A stretch of DNA of 64,000 bases from CAIWHR01 sp963734055. Its GTDB lineage: Bacteria > Pseudomonadota > Gammaproteobacteria > Burkholderiales > Casimicrobiaceae. The notes under the pieces were generated by a model. The model worked only from the letters and a program-made list of their open reading frames with translations, did not search any database and was not told where the DNA came from. Below are positions 18,327 to 27,788 of the stretch, piece after piece; position 1 is the first letter of the stretch, and each line of letters starts with the position of its first letter. Both the position numbers and the translations under genes were made by a program. The stretch is from the NCBI GenBank assembly GCA_963734055.1, contig CAVTFQ010000002.1, forward strand, positions 558,001 to 622,000, given 5' to 3'.

Positions 18327-19634
18327 ATGGCGAAACCGCGAGGCACGCATCTCGACACCCTGTCGCTTCACGCCGGCGCGCGGCCCGATCCCGCCACCGG
18401 CGCGCGCGCGACGCCGATCTACCAGTCGACGTCGTTCGTGTTCGAAGACACCGATCACGCCGCGGCGCTCTTCGACATGGCGCGACCCGGCCACGTGTAC
18501 TCGCGGCTCTCGAACCCGACGTGCGCGGTGCTCGAGGAGCGGATCGCGGCGCTCGAGGACGGCGTCGGAGCGATCGCCACGGCGAGCGGCCAGGCCGCGC
18601 TGCACCTCGCGCTGGTCACGCTTCTCTCCGCCGGCTCGCACGTCGTCGCCTCGCGTGCCCTTTACGGCGGATCGCACAACCTGCTCGACTATACGCTGCC
18701 GCGCTTCGGCATCGAGACGACCTTCGTCGACGGGCGCGACCTCGACCGCTGGCGCGCCGCGATCCGCCCGGAGACGCGCCTCCTCTTCGGCGAGACCCTC
18801 GGCAATCCGGGCCTCGACGTGCTCGACGTCCCGCGCGTCGCTGCGCTCGCGCACGACCACGGGCTGCCGCTACTCGTCGATTCGACGTTCACCACGCCGT
18901 ACCTGATGCGGCCGTTCGCGCACGGCGCCGACCTGGTCTTCCACTCGGCGACCAAGTTCCTGTCCGGGCATGGCGTCGTCATCGGAGGCCTGCTCGTCGA
19001 CTCCGGACGGTTCGACTGGAACGCAGCACGGGCGCGGGGCAAGTTTCCGACGCTGACGGACCCGTATCGGGGCTTCCACGACATGGTGTTCGCCGAGGAG
19101 TCGTCGACCGCGGCGTTCCTGCTGCGCGCGCGGCGAGAAGGCATCCGCGACTTCGGCGCGTGCATGGCCCCGTTTACCGCGTTCCAGATCCTGCAGGGCA
19201 TCGAGACGCTGCCGCTCCGAATGGCGCGGCACGTGGAGAATGCGCGGCGCGTCGTCGCGTTCCTCGTCGCGCACCCGCTGGTCGCCGCGGTGGGTTATCC
19301 GGAGCTCGAGACGCATCCGGACCACGTGCTTGCGGAGCGGCTCCTGCCGAACGGCTGCGGGGCCGTCTTCAGCTTCGAATTGAAAGGCACCCGCGCGCAG
19401 GGACGGAAGTTCATCGAATCGCTGCGGCTCTTCTCGCATCTCGCCAACGTCGGGGACGCGAAGTCGCTGGTGATCCATCCGGCGTCGACGACGCACTTCC
19501 GGATGTCGGCGGACGAGCTCGCGAAGGCGGGCATCGCCGAGGGCACCATCCGGCTCTCGATCGGCCTCGAGCATCCGGACGACCTGATCGAGGACCTCGG
19601 CCGCGCGCTCTACGTCGCGGGCAAGGCCGCATAG
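18327..19634 (+). CDS. O-acetyl/O-succinyl-homoserine sulfhydrylase (Cys/Met metabolism PLP enzyme)
   Basis: A 435-residue PLP enzyme of the Cys/Met metabolism family. The PLP lysine is K210 in 'HSATKFLSGHG'; 'YSRLSNPT' and 'ASGQAAL' form the phosphate-binding part. The long form with 'TDPYRGFHDMVF' is typical of MetY-type enzymes making homocysteine from O-acetylhomoserine and sulfide. MetZ (O-succinyl) cannot be excluded. The frame is open from 18111, but ATG 18327 fits family length and lies below a promoter. A hydrolase gene follows 16 bp later. Confidence 0.88.
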   Translation: MAKPRGTHLDTLSLHAGARPDPATGARATPIYQSTSFVFEDTDHAAALFDMARPGHVYSRLSNPTCAVLEERIAALEDGVGAIATASGQAALHLALVTLLSAGSHVVASRALYGGSHNLLDYTLPRFGIETTFVDGRDLDRWRAAIRPETRLLFGETLGNPGLDVLDVPRVAALAHDHGLPLLVDSTFTTPYLMRPFAHGADLVFHSATKFLSGHGVVIGGLLVDSGRFDWNAARARGKFPTLTDPYRGFHDMVFAEESSTAAFLLRARREGIRDFGACMAPFTAFQILQGIETLPLRMARHVENARRVVAFLVAHPLVAAVGYPELETHPDHVLAERLLPNGCGAVFSFELKGTRAQGRKFIESLRLFSHLANVGDAKSLVIHPASTTHFRMSADELAKAGIAEGTIRLSIGLEHPDDLIEDLGRALYVAGKAA

Positions 19635-19650
19635 GGTAGACGGGCCCTCC

Positions 19651-20442
19651 ATGCTGCTTCGCGCCGGCGGCCGCGACGTGTACGCCTACACGGGCGTCCG
19701 GCCGCGCATTCCGTCGCAACCGACGATCGTGTTCCTGCACGGCGCCGCGCACGACCACGGCGTATGGGCGTGGCAGTCGCGCTACTTCGCGCACCACGGC
19801 CGCAACGTGCTCGCGGTCGACCTTCCCGGCCACGGCCGCTCGGGCGGCCCCGCGCTCGCGTCGGTGGAGGCGATCGCCGACTGGATGCCGACGCTGCTCG
19901 ACGCGGCCGGCGCGTCGACGGCGACGCTGGTCGGACACTCGCTCGGCGCGCTCGCGGCGCTCCAATGCGCGGCGACGCATCCTTCGCGGGTCGAGCGGAT
20001 CGTGCTTGTGGGTCCCGCGGCGCCGATGACGGTCAGCGACGAGCTCCTCGATGCCGCCCGTCGCGACGACCACGTCGCGTACGAAATGATCAACGGCTGG
20101 TCGTTCTCCGCTTCGCGGCAGCTCGGAGGCAACGCGGTGCCGGGCGTGTGGATGACCGGCAACGCGATGCGACTCATGGAGCGCAATGCGCCCGGCGTTC
20201 TGGCCGCCGACCTGACCGCCTGCCACGTCTATGCGAACGCGCTCGCGGCAGCGGCAACGGTGCGCTGCCCGGCGCTCGTCGTCATCGGGGCGCGCGACAT
20301 CATGGCGCCGCCGATGAACGCGAGAGCGCTGGTCGCGGCGCTTGCCGACGCGCGCGTCGTCGAGCTGCCGGACAGCGGCCACTCGCTGATGACCGAGGAG
20401 CCCGACGCCGTGCTCGACGCGCTGCGGGCTTTCCTGCCATGA
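19651..20442 (+). CDS. Alpha/beta hydrolase
   Basis: A 263-residue alpha/beta-hydrolase with an oxyanion-hole segment 'FLHGAAHDHGVW', nucleophile S97 in GHSLG, probable acid D216 and base H244 ('DSGHSL'). It is cytoplasmic and its substrate is unknown. It sits directly after the homocysteine synthase gene, and its TGA overlaps the next ATG (ATGA). A role with the acyl-homoserine pathway is possible, but only by context. Confidence 0.88.
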   Translation: MLLRAGGRDVYAYTGVRPRIPSQPTIVFLHGAAHDHGVWAWQSRYFAHHGRNVLAVDLPGHGRSGGPALASVEAIADWMPTLLDAAGASTATLVGHSLGALAALQCAATHPSRVERIVLVGPAAPMTVSDELLDAARRDDHVAYEMINGWSFSASRQLGGNAVPGVWMTGNAMRLMERNAPGVLAADLTACHVYANALAAAATVRCPALVVIGARDIMAPPMNARALVAALADARVVELPDSGHSLMTEEPDAVLDALRAFLP

Positions 20443-21227
20443 CGGTCGACGACGATCCGCAGACCTCCGCGCTGCCCGGCGTCCGGACGGTTGCCGCGAC
20501 GGCGCCGTTCCGGTGGCTCGCGCAAGGCGCGCGGGATTTCCGCGCGCACCCGCTGCCGAGCCTGTTCTACGGCGTCTGCTTCGCCGTCATGGGGTGGCTG
20601 ATCGCCTTCACGTTCCGCCATGCCTCGGCGTACGTCTCGGCGCTCGTCACCGGGTTCTTCCTCGTCGGCCCCTTCCTCGCGATCGGCCTCTACGATCTGT
20701 CGCGGCGCGGCGAGCGCGGGCTGCCTCCGTGGCTCGCGCCGACCCTCGACGCCTGGGCCGGGAACGCGGGTGCGATCGGCGTGTTCGCGCTCGTGCTCGC
20801 CGTCATCCTGCTCGTCTGGGCGCGGGCGTCCCTCGTCGTGTTCGCGCTCTTCTACACGGGCGAGATGCCGACGGCGGCGGGCTTCATCGATCAGATGCTC
20901 GCGCTCTCCAACCTCGAATTCCTGCTCGCGTACCTGTGCATCGGCGGCTTCTTCGCCATCCTGACGTTCGCGATTGGCGTCGTGTCGGTACCGATGATGC
21001 TCGACCGCGGCACCGACGGCGTCGTCGCGGTCCTGACGAGCCTGAAGGCCTTCGCCGCCAACGTGCCGGCGATGGTCGTCTGGGGCCTGACGATCGTCGT
21101 GCTGGTGGCGTTGGGCTTCGCGCTCTTCTTCGTCGGGCTCGTCGTCGCAGTCCCTCTCATCGGGCACGCGACGTGGCACGCCTACCGGGCGCTGGTCGAA
21201 GAGGAAATCAAGCCTTCTTCCATTTGA
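20439..21227 (+). CDS. DUF2189-type polytopic membrane protein
   Basis: A 262-residue membrane protein with six or so helices and family features 'FRWLAQGARDFRAHPLPSLFYG' near the N-terminus and 'GVVSVPMMLDRGTD' later. The function of the family is unknown. It is coupled to the hydrolase by a 4-bp overlap. Its 3' end overlaps the convergent thioredoxin-like gene by 20 bp (21208-21227), so both stops lie inside the other's coding region. Confidence 0.87.
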   Translation: MTVDDDPQTSALPGVRTVAATAPFRWLAQGARDFRAHPLPSLFYGVCFAVMGWLIAFTFRHASAYVSALVTGFFLVGPFLAIGLYDLSRRGERGLPPWLAPTLDAWAGNAGAIGVFALVLAVILLVWARASLVVFALFYTGEMPTAAGFIDQMLALSNLEFLLAYLCIGGFFAILTFAIGVVSVPMMLDRGTDGVVAVLTSLKAFAANVPAMVVWGLTIVVLVALGFALFFVGLVVAVPLIGHATWHAYRALVEEEIKPSSI

Positions 21228-21759
21228 TGGAGCAGCCGACCGCCGGGTGCTGCACGGCGGGCGCGGCGCCGCCGCGCGCGACCGCGACGATCGCGTCGAA
21301 CAGCTCGCGCGGCGCCGTGGGGTCCGGCGAACGCCCGGAGCTGTCGAGGCGGCCGCGGTAGACGAGCTTCAAGTCGCGGTCGTAGCCGAAGATGTCCGGC
21401 GTGCATACGGCGCCGTACGCGCGCGCCACGTCCTGCGTCTCGTCGATCACATAGGGGAAGGGGAAGCGGTGGCTGGCCGCGAATGCCTTCATGCGCTCGA
21501 ACGAGTCCTCGGGGTAGTCGGCGGGATCGTTGCTCATGATCGCCACGCTGCCGACGCCGTGCTGCGCGAGCTCGCCCATGTCGCGCGTGAGCTTGTCGGC
21601 GACCGCCTTGACGTACGGGCAGTGGTTGCAGATGAACATCACGACCGTCCCGTTCCTACCGCGGACCGAGTCGAGCGAATGCCGCTTGCCGTCGGTGCCG
21701 CGGAGATCGAACGGCGGCGCCGTCGTGCCGAGCCCCTGCGCTGTCGATGTCGTGGCCAT
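21208..21759 (-). CDS. Thioredoxin-fold peroxiredoxin-like protein
   Basis: A 183-residue AhpC/TSA-like protein with C44-x-x-C47 in 'FICNHCPYVKA', typical of a family of cytosolic thioredoxin-like proteins with an N-H spacer. Further marks are 'SNDPADYPEDSF' and 'CTPDIFGYD'. There is no signal peptide. It may act in thiol-peroxide redox chemistry; the partner is unknown. The frame is open to 22701, but ATG 21759 gives the family N-terminus. It is divergent from the acetyltransferase gene with 63 bp between. Confidence 0.88.
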   Translation of the reverse strand: MATTSTAQGLGTTAPPFDLRGTDGKRHSLDSVRGRNGTVVMFICNHCPYVKAVADKLTRDMGELAQHGVGSVAIMSNDPADYPEDSFERMKAFAASHRFPFPYVIDETQDVARAYGAVCTPDIFGYDRDLKLVYRGRLDSSGRSPDPTAPRELFDAIVAVARGGAAPAVQHPAVGCSIKWKKA

Positions 21760-21822
21760 GCGTGCCTCGCGTGTATCGTTGATTGTGTCAAAATCGTAGC
21801 AGAACCCGAGGCGAAGCGCCTG

Positions 21823-22665
21823 ATGCGCGTCACGCGTCATACCGATCCCGACGCCTTCATTGCCGCGGCCGCGCCGATGGCCGCCCGCGGCGAGGCGTCC
21901 GCGAGCTTCTTCAGCGGCTGGGCGCATGCGATGAAGCGCACGGCGCCCCCGGCCGACGAGCGCGTCTATCTCGCGACCTTCGGCGACCGTGGCGCGGCGA
22001 TTCAGCGCGATGACGGGCCTGTCATCGTCGGCCAGAGCGATCCCGGCGCGGCGGCGGCGTTCGCCGATGACCTCGCCCTCGAGTGGCCCGCGCTGCAGGG
22101 CGTGATGGGTGCGCCCGCCGCGTGCGAGGCATTCGCCCGCGTGTGGCGAGCGGCGACCGGACGTGGCTACGCGCGGCGCGCGCACCTGCGCCAGCACATG
22201 CTGACGGCGGTCGCCGACGTCCCCACGGCGCCCGGCGCACCCTGTCGGTCCGCGGAGTCCGATATCGGATGGCTGGTCGAAGCGCAGATCGCCTTCGTCG
22301 CGGAAGCCGGAGTTCCCGATTCGCCGGAGCAGATCCGGGTGAGGGTGCCGAAGCGCGTCGCGCGGGGCGATTACAGGATCTGGAACGACGGCGAGCCGGT
22401 CGCGTACGCCGGGTTCAACGATGCCGCACCCGATTTCGCGCGGATCGCGCCCGTGTACACCTTCCCGGCGCATCGCGGCCGCGGCTATGCGACGGCGCTC
22501 GTCGCCGCGCTCGCGCGCGAGCTGCTCGCAGGCGGGAAGGCGCGCCTGTTCCTCACGACCGACGTCGCGAACCCGACGTCCAACGCGATCTACGCCCGGA
22601 TCGGCTTCGTAGCGGAGACGGACGAGGTCCACCTCGACTTCATCGACGACGCCGGCTCGGGATGA
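21823..22665 (+). CDS. GNAT family N-acetyltransferase
   Basis: A 280-residue protein whose C-terminal half is a GNAT domain, with the acetyl-CoA loop 'FPAHRGRGYATALV' and 'TTDVANPTSNAIYARIGF'. The N-terminal half is a divergent GNAT-like domain. The substrate is unknown. ATG 21823 is chosen over the long upstream frame, which is antisense to the thioredoxin-like gene. Its stop overlaps the rsmE start (ATGA). Confidence 0.87.
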   Translation: MRVTRHTDPDAFIAAAAPMAARGEASASFFSGWAHAMKRTAPPADERVYLATFGDRGAAIQRDDGPVIVGQSDPGAAAAFADDLALEWPALQGVMGAPAACEAFARVWRAATGRGYARRAHLRQHMLTAVADVPTAPGAPCRSAESDIGWLVEAQIAFVAEAGVPDSPEQIRVRVPKRVARGDYRIWNDGEPVAYAGFNDAAPDFARIAPVYTFPAHRGRGYATALVAALARELLAGGKARLFLTTDVANPTSNAIYARIGFVAETDEVHLDFIDDAGSG

Positions 22666-23399
22666 ACGCCCCGCGCTTCTTCGTGCCGCTTGCGCTCGCA
22701 CCCGTGGCCACGGGTGCGACGGTCGAGCTGCCCCCCGCCGTCGCGCATCATGCCGTCCGCGTCGTGCGTCTCGCCGCGGGCGACGCGCTGACCCTGTTCG
22801 ACGGTACCGACGGCGAATACGCGGCGACTCTCATGCGGGCGGACCGCGACGGCGCGACCGTGCGCATCGACGGCTACTCCGCGGTGGCGCGCGAGTCGCC
22901 GCTCGACGTCACGCTCGCGCAGGCGATCGCGGCCAACGACGCGATGGATTACGCGATCCGCAAGGCGGTCGAGCTCGGCGCCACCGCGATCCAGCCGCTC
23001 GTCACGATGCGCAGCGCGCCGTTACCCAAGGGCGAGCGCGGCGAGCGGCGCCTTGCGCACTGGCGTGGCGTCGTCGTGGCCGCGTGCGAGCAGTGCGGGC
23101 GCAACCGTGTGCCGCCCGTCGCCGCTCCGCTCGGATGGCAGGACTGGATCGCCGCATGGCCGGGGCGCGGCATCGTGCTCGAGCCGGAAGCGGCGCGTTC
23201 GCTCGCGTCGCTTTCGACGCCCGGCGCGACGACCGCGCTGGCCGTCGGGCCCGAAGGCGGCTTCACGGACCGCGAGGTGGACGCCGGGCGCGCGGCGGGA
23301 TTCGAATGCGTCTCGCTCGGCCCACGCGTGCTGCGCACGGAAACCGCCGCCGTCGCCGCGCTGGCCGCGATCCAGGCGCTCTGGGGCGACCTCCGGTGA
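22662..23399 (+). CDS. rsmE: 16S rRNA (uracil(1498)-N3)-methyltransferase
   Basis: A 245-residue SPOUT-class methyltransferase. It has an N-terminal PUA-like part ('RFFVPL', 'HHAVRVVRLAAGD') and a C-terminal knotted domain with 'AVGPEGGFTDREV' and 'LGPRVLRTETAA', the SAM-binding signature of RsmE. It methylates U1498 of 16S rRNA. It is coupled to the genes on both sides by 4-bp overlaps (ATGA before, GTGA after). Confidence 0.95.
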   Translation: MNAPRFFVPLALAPVATGATVELPPAVAHHAVRVVRLAAGDALTLFDGTDGEYAATLMRADRDGATVRIDGYSAVARESPLDVTLAQAIAANDAMDYAIRKAVELGATAIQPLVTMRSAPLPKGERGERRLAHWRGVVVAACEQCGRNRVPPVAAPLGWQDWIAAWPGRGIVLEPEAARSLASLSTPGATTALAVGPEGGFTDREVDAGRAAGFECVSLGPRVLRTETAAVAALAAIQALWGDLR

Positions 23400-24814
23400 C
23401 GGTGAACGGCCGGGCGCTGCGGGCCGTCGTGCCGCTCCTGCTGGTCGCGGGATGCGCGTCGCCGCCGGCGACGCCCGGGCCGCCGACCACGCTCTACACG
23501 TTCGTCGTCCTCGGCCCGGACGGTGCGGCCGTCGCACGCGCGATTACGTCCGCCGCGGAATGCCCGGCGATCGTGCTCGACGGCGACGCGCGGGCGATGG
23601 TTGTCCGCGCGCGCCCCGGGACCGTGCCGCAGCGCCCGACGGTGTCGGCGCCTGCAGCGTCGAAGCCATCGTCGTTCCCGGTGCTGACGTGCGAGGCGGC
23701 GATCCCCGCCGGCACCGAGCGCGCCGCGATCGCCGGACGCGCACTGCCGCTGCCGAAGGCGACGCCAAAACGGATCGTCGTGCTCGGCGATACGGGATGC
23801 AGGATCAAGCTCTCCGACAAGGCGTTCCAGGACTGCAACGAGCGCGCGGCCTGGCCGCTCGCCGCCGTCGCGGACGCGGCGGCATCGGTCGCGCCCGACC
23901 TCGTAATCCACGTCGGCGACTACCACTATCGCGAGAACGCCTGCCCGCCAGGCAAGACCGGCTGCGCCGGCAGTCCGTGGGGGTACGGTTGGGATGCGTG
24001 GCAAGCAGACCTCTTCGCACCGGCTGCGAAGCTGATGGCGGTCGCGCCGTGGATCGTCGTCCGCGGCAATCACGAGTCCTGCGCGCGCGCGGGGCAGGGC
24101 TGGTGGCGCTTCCTCGATCCGCGGCCGCTGGCCCCGCGACAGGACTGCAACGACCCGACCGACGACGCGATCGGCGATTACAGCGCGCCGTACGCCGTCC
24201 CGCTCGGGGCGGCCGCCGGGGCCGACACCCAATTCATCGTGTTCGACTCCTCGCTCGTCGGCGTCGCGCCCCTCGCGCCGTCGAGTGCGATGTTCAGGAC
24301 CTATCGCGCGGAGCTCGAGCGGGCCTTCGCGCTGGCGGCGCGCCGGCCACAGACCTTCTTCATGAATCATCATCCGGTTCTCGCGTTCGCGCCGAAGCCG
24401 GCGGATCCGGCGTCGCCGTATCCGGGCAACGGCGCGCTGCAATCGGTGCTGGATACGCTCGCGCCGACCGTGCTGTTCCCGCCGAACGTCGCGGCGGTCC
24501 TGTCGGGCCACGTGCACCTGTTCGAGGTCGTGAGCTTCTCGACGCCGCAGCCTCCGCAGCTCGTCTCCGGCAACGGCGGCGACCTGGTCGACACCGCGCT
24601 CCCGTTGCCGCCGCCGGCGGGCGCGACGCCGTTCCCGGGCGCCGTCGCCGCCTCGATCGTTGCCGCGAATCGCTTCGGTTTCATGACGATGGAGCGCGCC
24701 GGCCGCGGCTGGACGATCACCGCGCGCGACCACGCCGGCGCGCCGATGACGAAATGCACCCTGATGGAGCGTCGCGTCGAGTGCTCGCCCGCGGGGTGGC
24801 TCGCAGGGTATTGA
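23396..24814 (+). CDS. Metallophosphoesterase lipoprotein
   Basis: A 472-residue protein starting at GTG 23396, which overlaps the rsmE stop. It has a lipoprotein signal (LLVAGC, lipid cysteine at 20) and calcineurin-type motifs in order: 'VLGDTG', 'HVGDYHYR', 'RGNHES', 'NHHP' and 'SGHVHLFE'. It should bind two metal ions and hydrolyse phosphoesters at the cell envelope; the substrate is unknown. The N-terminal ~125 residues are outside the catalytic domain. Confidence 0.88.
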   Translation: MTVNGRALRAVVPLLLVAGCASPPATPGPPTTLYTFVVLGPDGAAVARAITSAAECPAIVLDGDARAMVVRARPGTVPQRPTVSAPAASKPSSFPVLTCEAAIPAGTERAAIAGRALPLPKATPKRIVVLGDTGCRIKLSDKAFQDCNERAAWPLAAVADAAASVAPDLVIHVGDYHYRENACPPGKTGCAGSPWGYGWDAWQADLFAPAAKLMAVAPWIVVRGNHESCARAGQGWWRFLDPRPLAPRQDCNDPTDDAIGDYSAPYAVPLGAAAGADTQFIVFDSSLVGVAPLAPSSAMFRTYRAELERAFALAARRPQTFFMNHHPVLAFAPKPADPASPYPGNGALQSVLDTLAPTVLFPPNVAAVLSGHVHLFEVVSFSTPQPPQLVSGNGGDLVDTALPLPPPAGATPFPGAVAASIVAANRFGFMTMERAGRGWTITARDHAGAPMTKCTLMERRVECSPAGWLAGY

Positions 24815-24868
24815 CGAGCGCGGAGCGCGGCGCCACGATTCGCCGCTGCCCTTCCGGCTGCGCCCCTC

Positions 24869-26734
24869 ATGTCCCAGTCCTCGAAGTCCGGTCTGCACCC
24901 CCTCGCATCGCCGGCGGACGCGCGGCACGCGATGATGCCCTTCGTGCGCGAGCTCGTGCGGCCGTACGGCGGCTGGCTCGTCATCGTGTTCGCGGCGATG
25001 ATGGTCGAGACGCTGATGAGCCTCGCGGCGCCGTGGCCGCTCAAGCTCGTGCTGGACGACGCGCTCGGCCACCATCGACTGCCCGACTGGCTCGCGTGGG
25101 CCCACGACTACGGCTTCGGCCGGCACACGATCGGCGTCGCGCTCTTCGCCGGCGCGGCAACGATCCTCATCGCCGCGATCGGAGCGGTCGCGAGCTACAT
25201 CGACAACTACTACACCGAGAGCGTCGGCCAGTGGGTCGCGAACGATCTGCGGATCAGGATCTACGGCCACCTGCACCGGCTTTCGCTCGCGTTCTACGAT
25301 CGGACGCAGACCGGCACGCTGCTCTCCACGATCACCAACGACGTTTCGACCGTGCAGGGATTCGCGTCGGCGTCGACGCTCGGCATCGTCGTCGACCTGA
25401 TGACGATCGTCGGGATGCTGGGGCTCATGTTCTGGCTCAACTGGGACTTCACGCTGATCGCGGTCGCCGTGACGCCGTTCCTGCTGCTCTTCGTGATGCG
25501 CTTCAAGAAGGCGGTCAAGGAGGTCCAGCGGGAGGTGCGCAAGCGGCAGAGCGACATCGTCGCAGTCGTCGAGCAGGGGCTGGGCTCGATCCGCGTCGTG
25601 GAAGCGTTCGGGCGGCAGGACCTCGAAGCGGGGCGGATGACCGCGGCGAGCCGGGCGACGGTGACGGCGGCGCTCCAGGCGCGCCGGATCAAGTCGCTGC
25701 TCTCGCCGGTCGTGACGATCGTCGTGGCGCTGTGCACGGGCTTCGTGCTGTGGCGCGGCACGACGCTCATCATCGCGGGTGCGCTCACCGCCGGTGCGCT
25801 GACCGTTTTCCTCGCCTACCTGTCGAAGTTCTTCAAGCCGGTGCAGGATCTGGCCAAGATGACGAACACGATCGCGCAGACGTCGGTTGCGCTCGAGCGC
25901 GTCCAGAAGATCCTCGCCGCGGACCAGATCATCCCGGAGCGCCCCGACGCCGTGGATCCGGGCACCGTGAAAGGCGAGATCACGTTCGAGCACGTTGCGT
26001 TCGGCTACGGCGACGTGGCACCGGTGCTGCGCGACGTCAATTTCACGATCAAGCCGGGACAGGTCGTGGGGATCGTCGGTCCGACCGGCGGCGGCAAGTC
26101 GACGGTCGTGAGCCTGATCCCGCGGTTCTACGATCCGACTGGCGGCCGCGTGCTGATCGATGGCAGCGACATCCGCACGTGGAAGCTCGTGTCGCTGCGC
26201 CGCGAAGTGGGCTTCGTGCTGCAGGAGACCGTGCTGTTCCACGGCACCATTCGCGAGAACATCGCGTACGGGCGCCCCGACGCCACCGAGCAGGACATCA
26301 TCGCCGCGGCGAAGCTCGCCAACGCCGACGAGTTCATCGCGAAGATGCCGGAGGGCTACGACTCGATTGTCGGCGAGCGGGGCGAGACGCTCTCGGGGGG
26401 CCAGCGGCAGCGGATCGGCATCGCTCGCGCGCTGATCCGCCGCTCTCCGATCCTGATCCTGGACGAGCCGACCGCGGCGCTGGATACCGAATCCGAGCGG
26501 CTCGTGATCGAGGGCCTCGAACGGCTCATGAAGGGCCGCACCGTGATCATGATCGCGCACCGGCTCTCGACCATCCGCGATGCCGACCAGATCATCGTGC
26601 TCAAGGAGGGCGTCGTCGCCGAGCACGGCTCGCACGAGGAGCTCATGCGCAGGGGCGGCGTCTACGCGGAGCTCTATCACATCCAGTACGGAACGCCAGC
26701 CGCCCGGCCGGCACCGGCCGCCTCCGTGGCCTAG
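24869..26734 (+). CDS. ABC exporter, fused membrane and ATPase domains
   Basis: A 621-residue half-transporter. Six membrane helices lie in residues 35-320, then an ATPase with Walker A 'GPTGGGKST', Q-loop 'VLQETVLFHGTI', signature 'LSGGQRQRIGIAR', Walker B 'ILILDEPT' and switch His 'IAHRLS'. It is MsbA/multidrug-like and should work as a homodimer. No Shine-Dalgarno is obvious before ATG 24869. The gene follows the phosphoesterase by 54 bp and precedes the phospholipase D-like gene by 33 bp. Confidence 0.93.
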   Translation: MSQSSKSGLHPLASPADARHAMMPFVRELVRPYGGWLVIVFAAMMVETLMSLAAPWPLKLVLDDALGHHRLPDWLAWAHDYGFGRHTIGVALFAGAATILIAAIGAVASYIDNYYTESVGQWVANDLRIRIYGHLHRLSLAFYDRTQTGTLLSTITNDVSTVQGFASASTLGIVVDLMTIVGMLGLMFWLNWDFTLIAVAVTPFLLLFVMRFKKAVKEVQREVRKRQSDIVAVVEQGLGSIRVVEAFGRQDLEAGRMTAASRATVTAALQARRIKSLLSPVVTIVVALCTGFVLWRGTTLIIAGALTAGALTVFLAYLSKFFKPVQDLAKMTNTIAQTSVALERVQKILAADQIIPERPDAVDPGTVKGEITFEHVAFGYGDVAPVLRDVNFTIKPGQVVGIVGPTGGGKSTVVSLIPRFYDPTGGRVLIDGSDIRTWKLVSLRREVGFVLQETVLFHGTIRENIAYGRPDATEQDIIAAAKLANADEFIAKMPEGYDSIVGERGETLSGGQRQRIGIARALIRRSPILILDEPTAALDTESERLVIEGLERLMKGRTVIMIAHRLSTIRDADQIIVLKEGVVAEHGSHEELMRRGGVYAELYHIQYGTPAARPAPAASVA

Positions 26735-26767
26735 CCCCTCCCTTTTCGTGGACCGCACGACTTCCCT

Positions 26768-27781
26768 ATGCACCATACACTGATCGTCCTGCCCGACGAC
26801 TCGGCGAAGCCGATCGTCGATGCATTGGCGGGCGCGAAGCGCTCGCTCAACATCCGGATGTTCCTCTTCACCGACCCGACGCTGCAGGACGCCGTAGTCG
26901 CCGCGCACCGCCGCGGCGTCAAGGTGCGCGTGATGCTCAATCCCGCGCGCCGCAGCGGCGAGGAGGAGAACAAGGAGTCGCGCAAGGTGCTCGCGCGCGC
27001 CGGCATCGAGGTGCGGGACAGCAACCCGGAGTTCGACCTCACCCACCAGAAGTCGATGGTGATCGACGACGAGACCGGGTTCGTCGAGTCGCTCAACTGG
27101 GAGACGCGCGACCTGACCGAGACGCGCGACTACGCCGTCACGACGACGAACCGGCGCGAAGTGGACGAGATGGTCGCCTGCTTCGACGCCGACTGGGAGC
27201 GGACGGCGTTCGCGCCCGGATCGAAGTCGCGGCTCATCTGGTGCCCGAATCACGGCCGCGAGCGGATCGCCGAGTTCATCGACGCGGCCAAGCACACGCT
27301 GTACCTGCAGAACGAGCGCTACCAGGACACGGTGATCATCGAACGGCTCGTGCGCGCCGCCAATCGCGGCGTCAAGCTGCACGTGATGGCGCGGCCGCCG
27401 CACACGCTCAAGATGGCCAAGCTGGTCGAGGGCGTCGGGGGCCTGCGGATCATGCACGACGTCGGCGCCAAGATTCACAAGCTCAAGGGCCTGAAGCTGC
27501 ACGCGAAGCTGGTCCTGGCCGACGAGGAACGAGCGATCGTCGGCTCGATCAACCTCGCGCCGGGCTCGTTCGACGCGCGGCGCGAGCTCGCCGTCGACGT
27601 CGACGCGCGCCACGTCGTCGAGCGGCTGGTCGAGGTCGCGCGCCGCGACTGGGAGCACTCGACCGAGATCGACCTCTCCGACGAGGGCCTGCGGCGGGAT
27701 CTCGAGAAGCGGGAAGGGGCGAGCGCAGGCGCGGAAAAACTCGCTCTCGGGCGAGCCGGCAAGAGGCCCCCCGCGCAGTGA
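26768..27781 (+). CDS. Phospholipase D-like / cardiolipin synthase-like protein
   Basis: A 337-residue protein with two HKD motifs: H93-x-K95-x4-D100 and H245-x-K247-x4-D252, each followed by the 'SLNW' or 'SINL' Asn block. This is the full catalytic set of the phospholipase D superfamily, which transfers phosphatidyl groups via a histidine intermediate. It lacks membrane helices. Cardiolipin-synthase-like chemistry is likely, but other diesterases are possible. The C-terminal ~30 residues are charged and low in complexity. It converges on holA with 7 bp between. Confidence 0.87.
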   Translation: MHHTLIVLPDDSAKPIVDALAGAKRSLNIRMFLFTDPTLQDAVVAAHRRGVKVRVMLNPARRSGEEENKESRKVLARAGIEVRDSNPEFDLTHQKSMVIDDETGFVESLNWETRDLTETRDYAVTTTNRREVDEMVACFDADWERTAFAPGSKSRLIWCPNHGRERIAEFIDAAKHTLYLQNERYQDTVIIERLVRAANRGVKLHVMARPPHTLKMAKLVEGVGGLRIMHDVGAKIHKLKGLKLHAKLVLADEERAIVGSINLAPGSFDARRELAVDVDARHVVERLVEVARRDWEHSTEIDLSDEGLRRDLEKREGASAGAEKLALGRAGKRPPAQ

Positions 27782-27788
27782 CGGGCGG

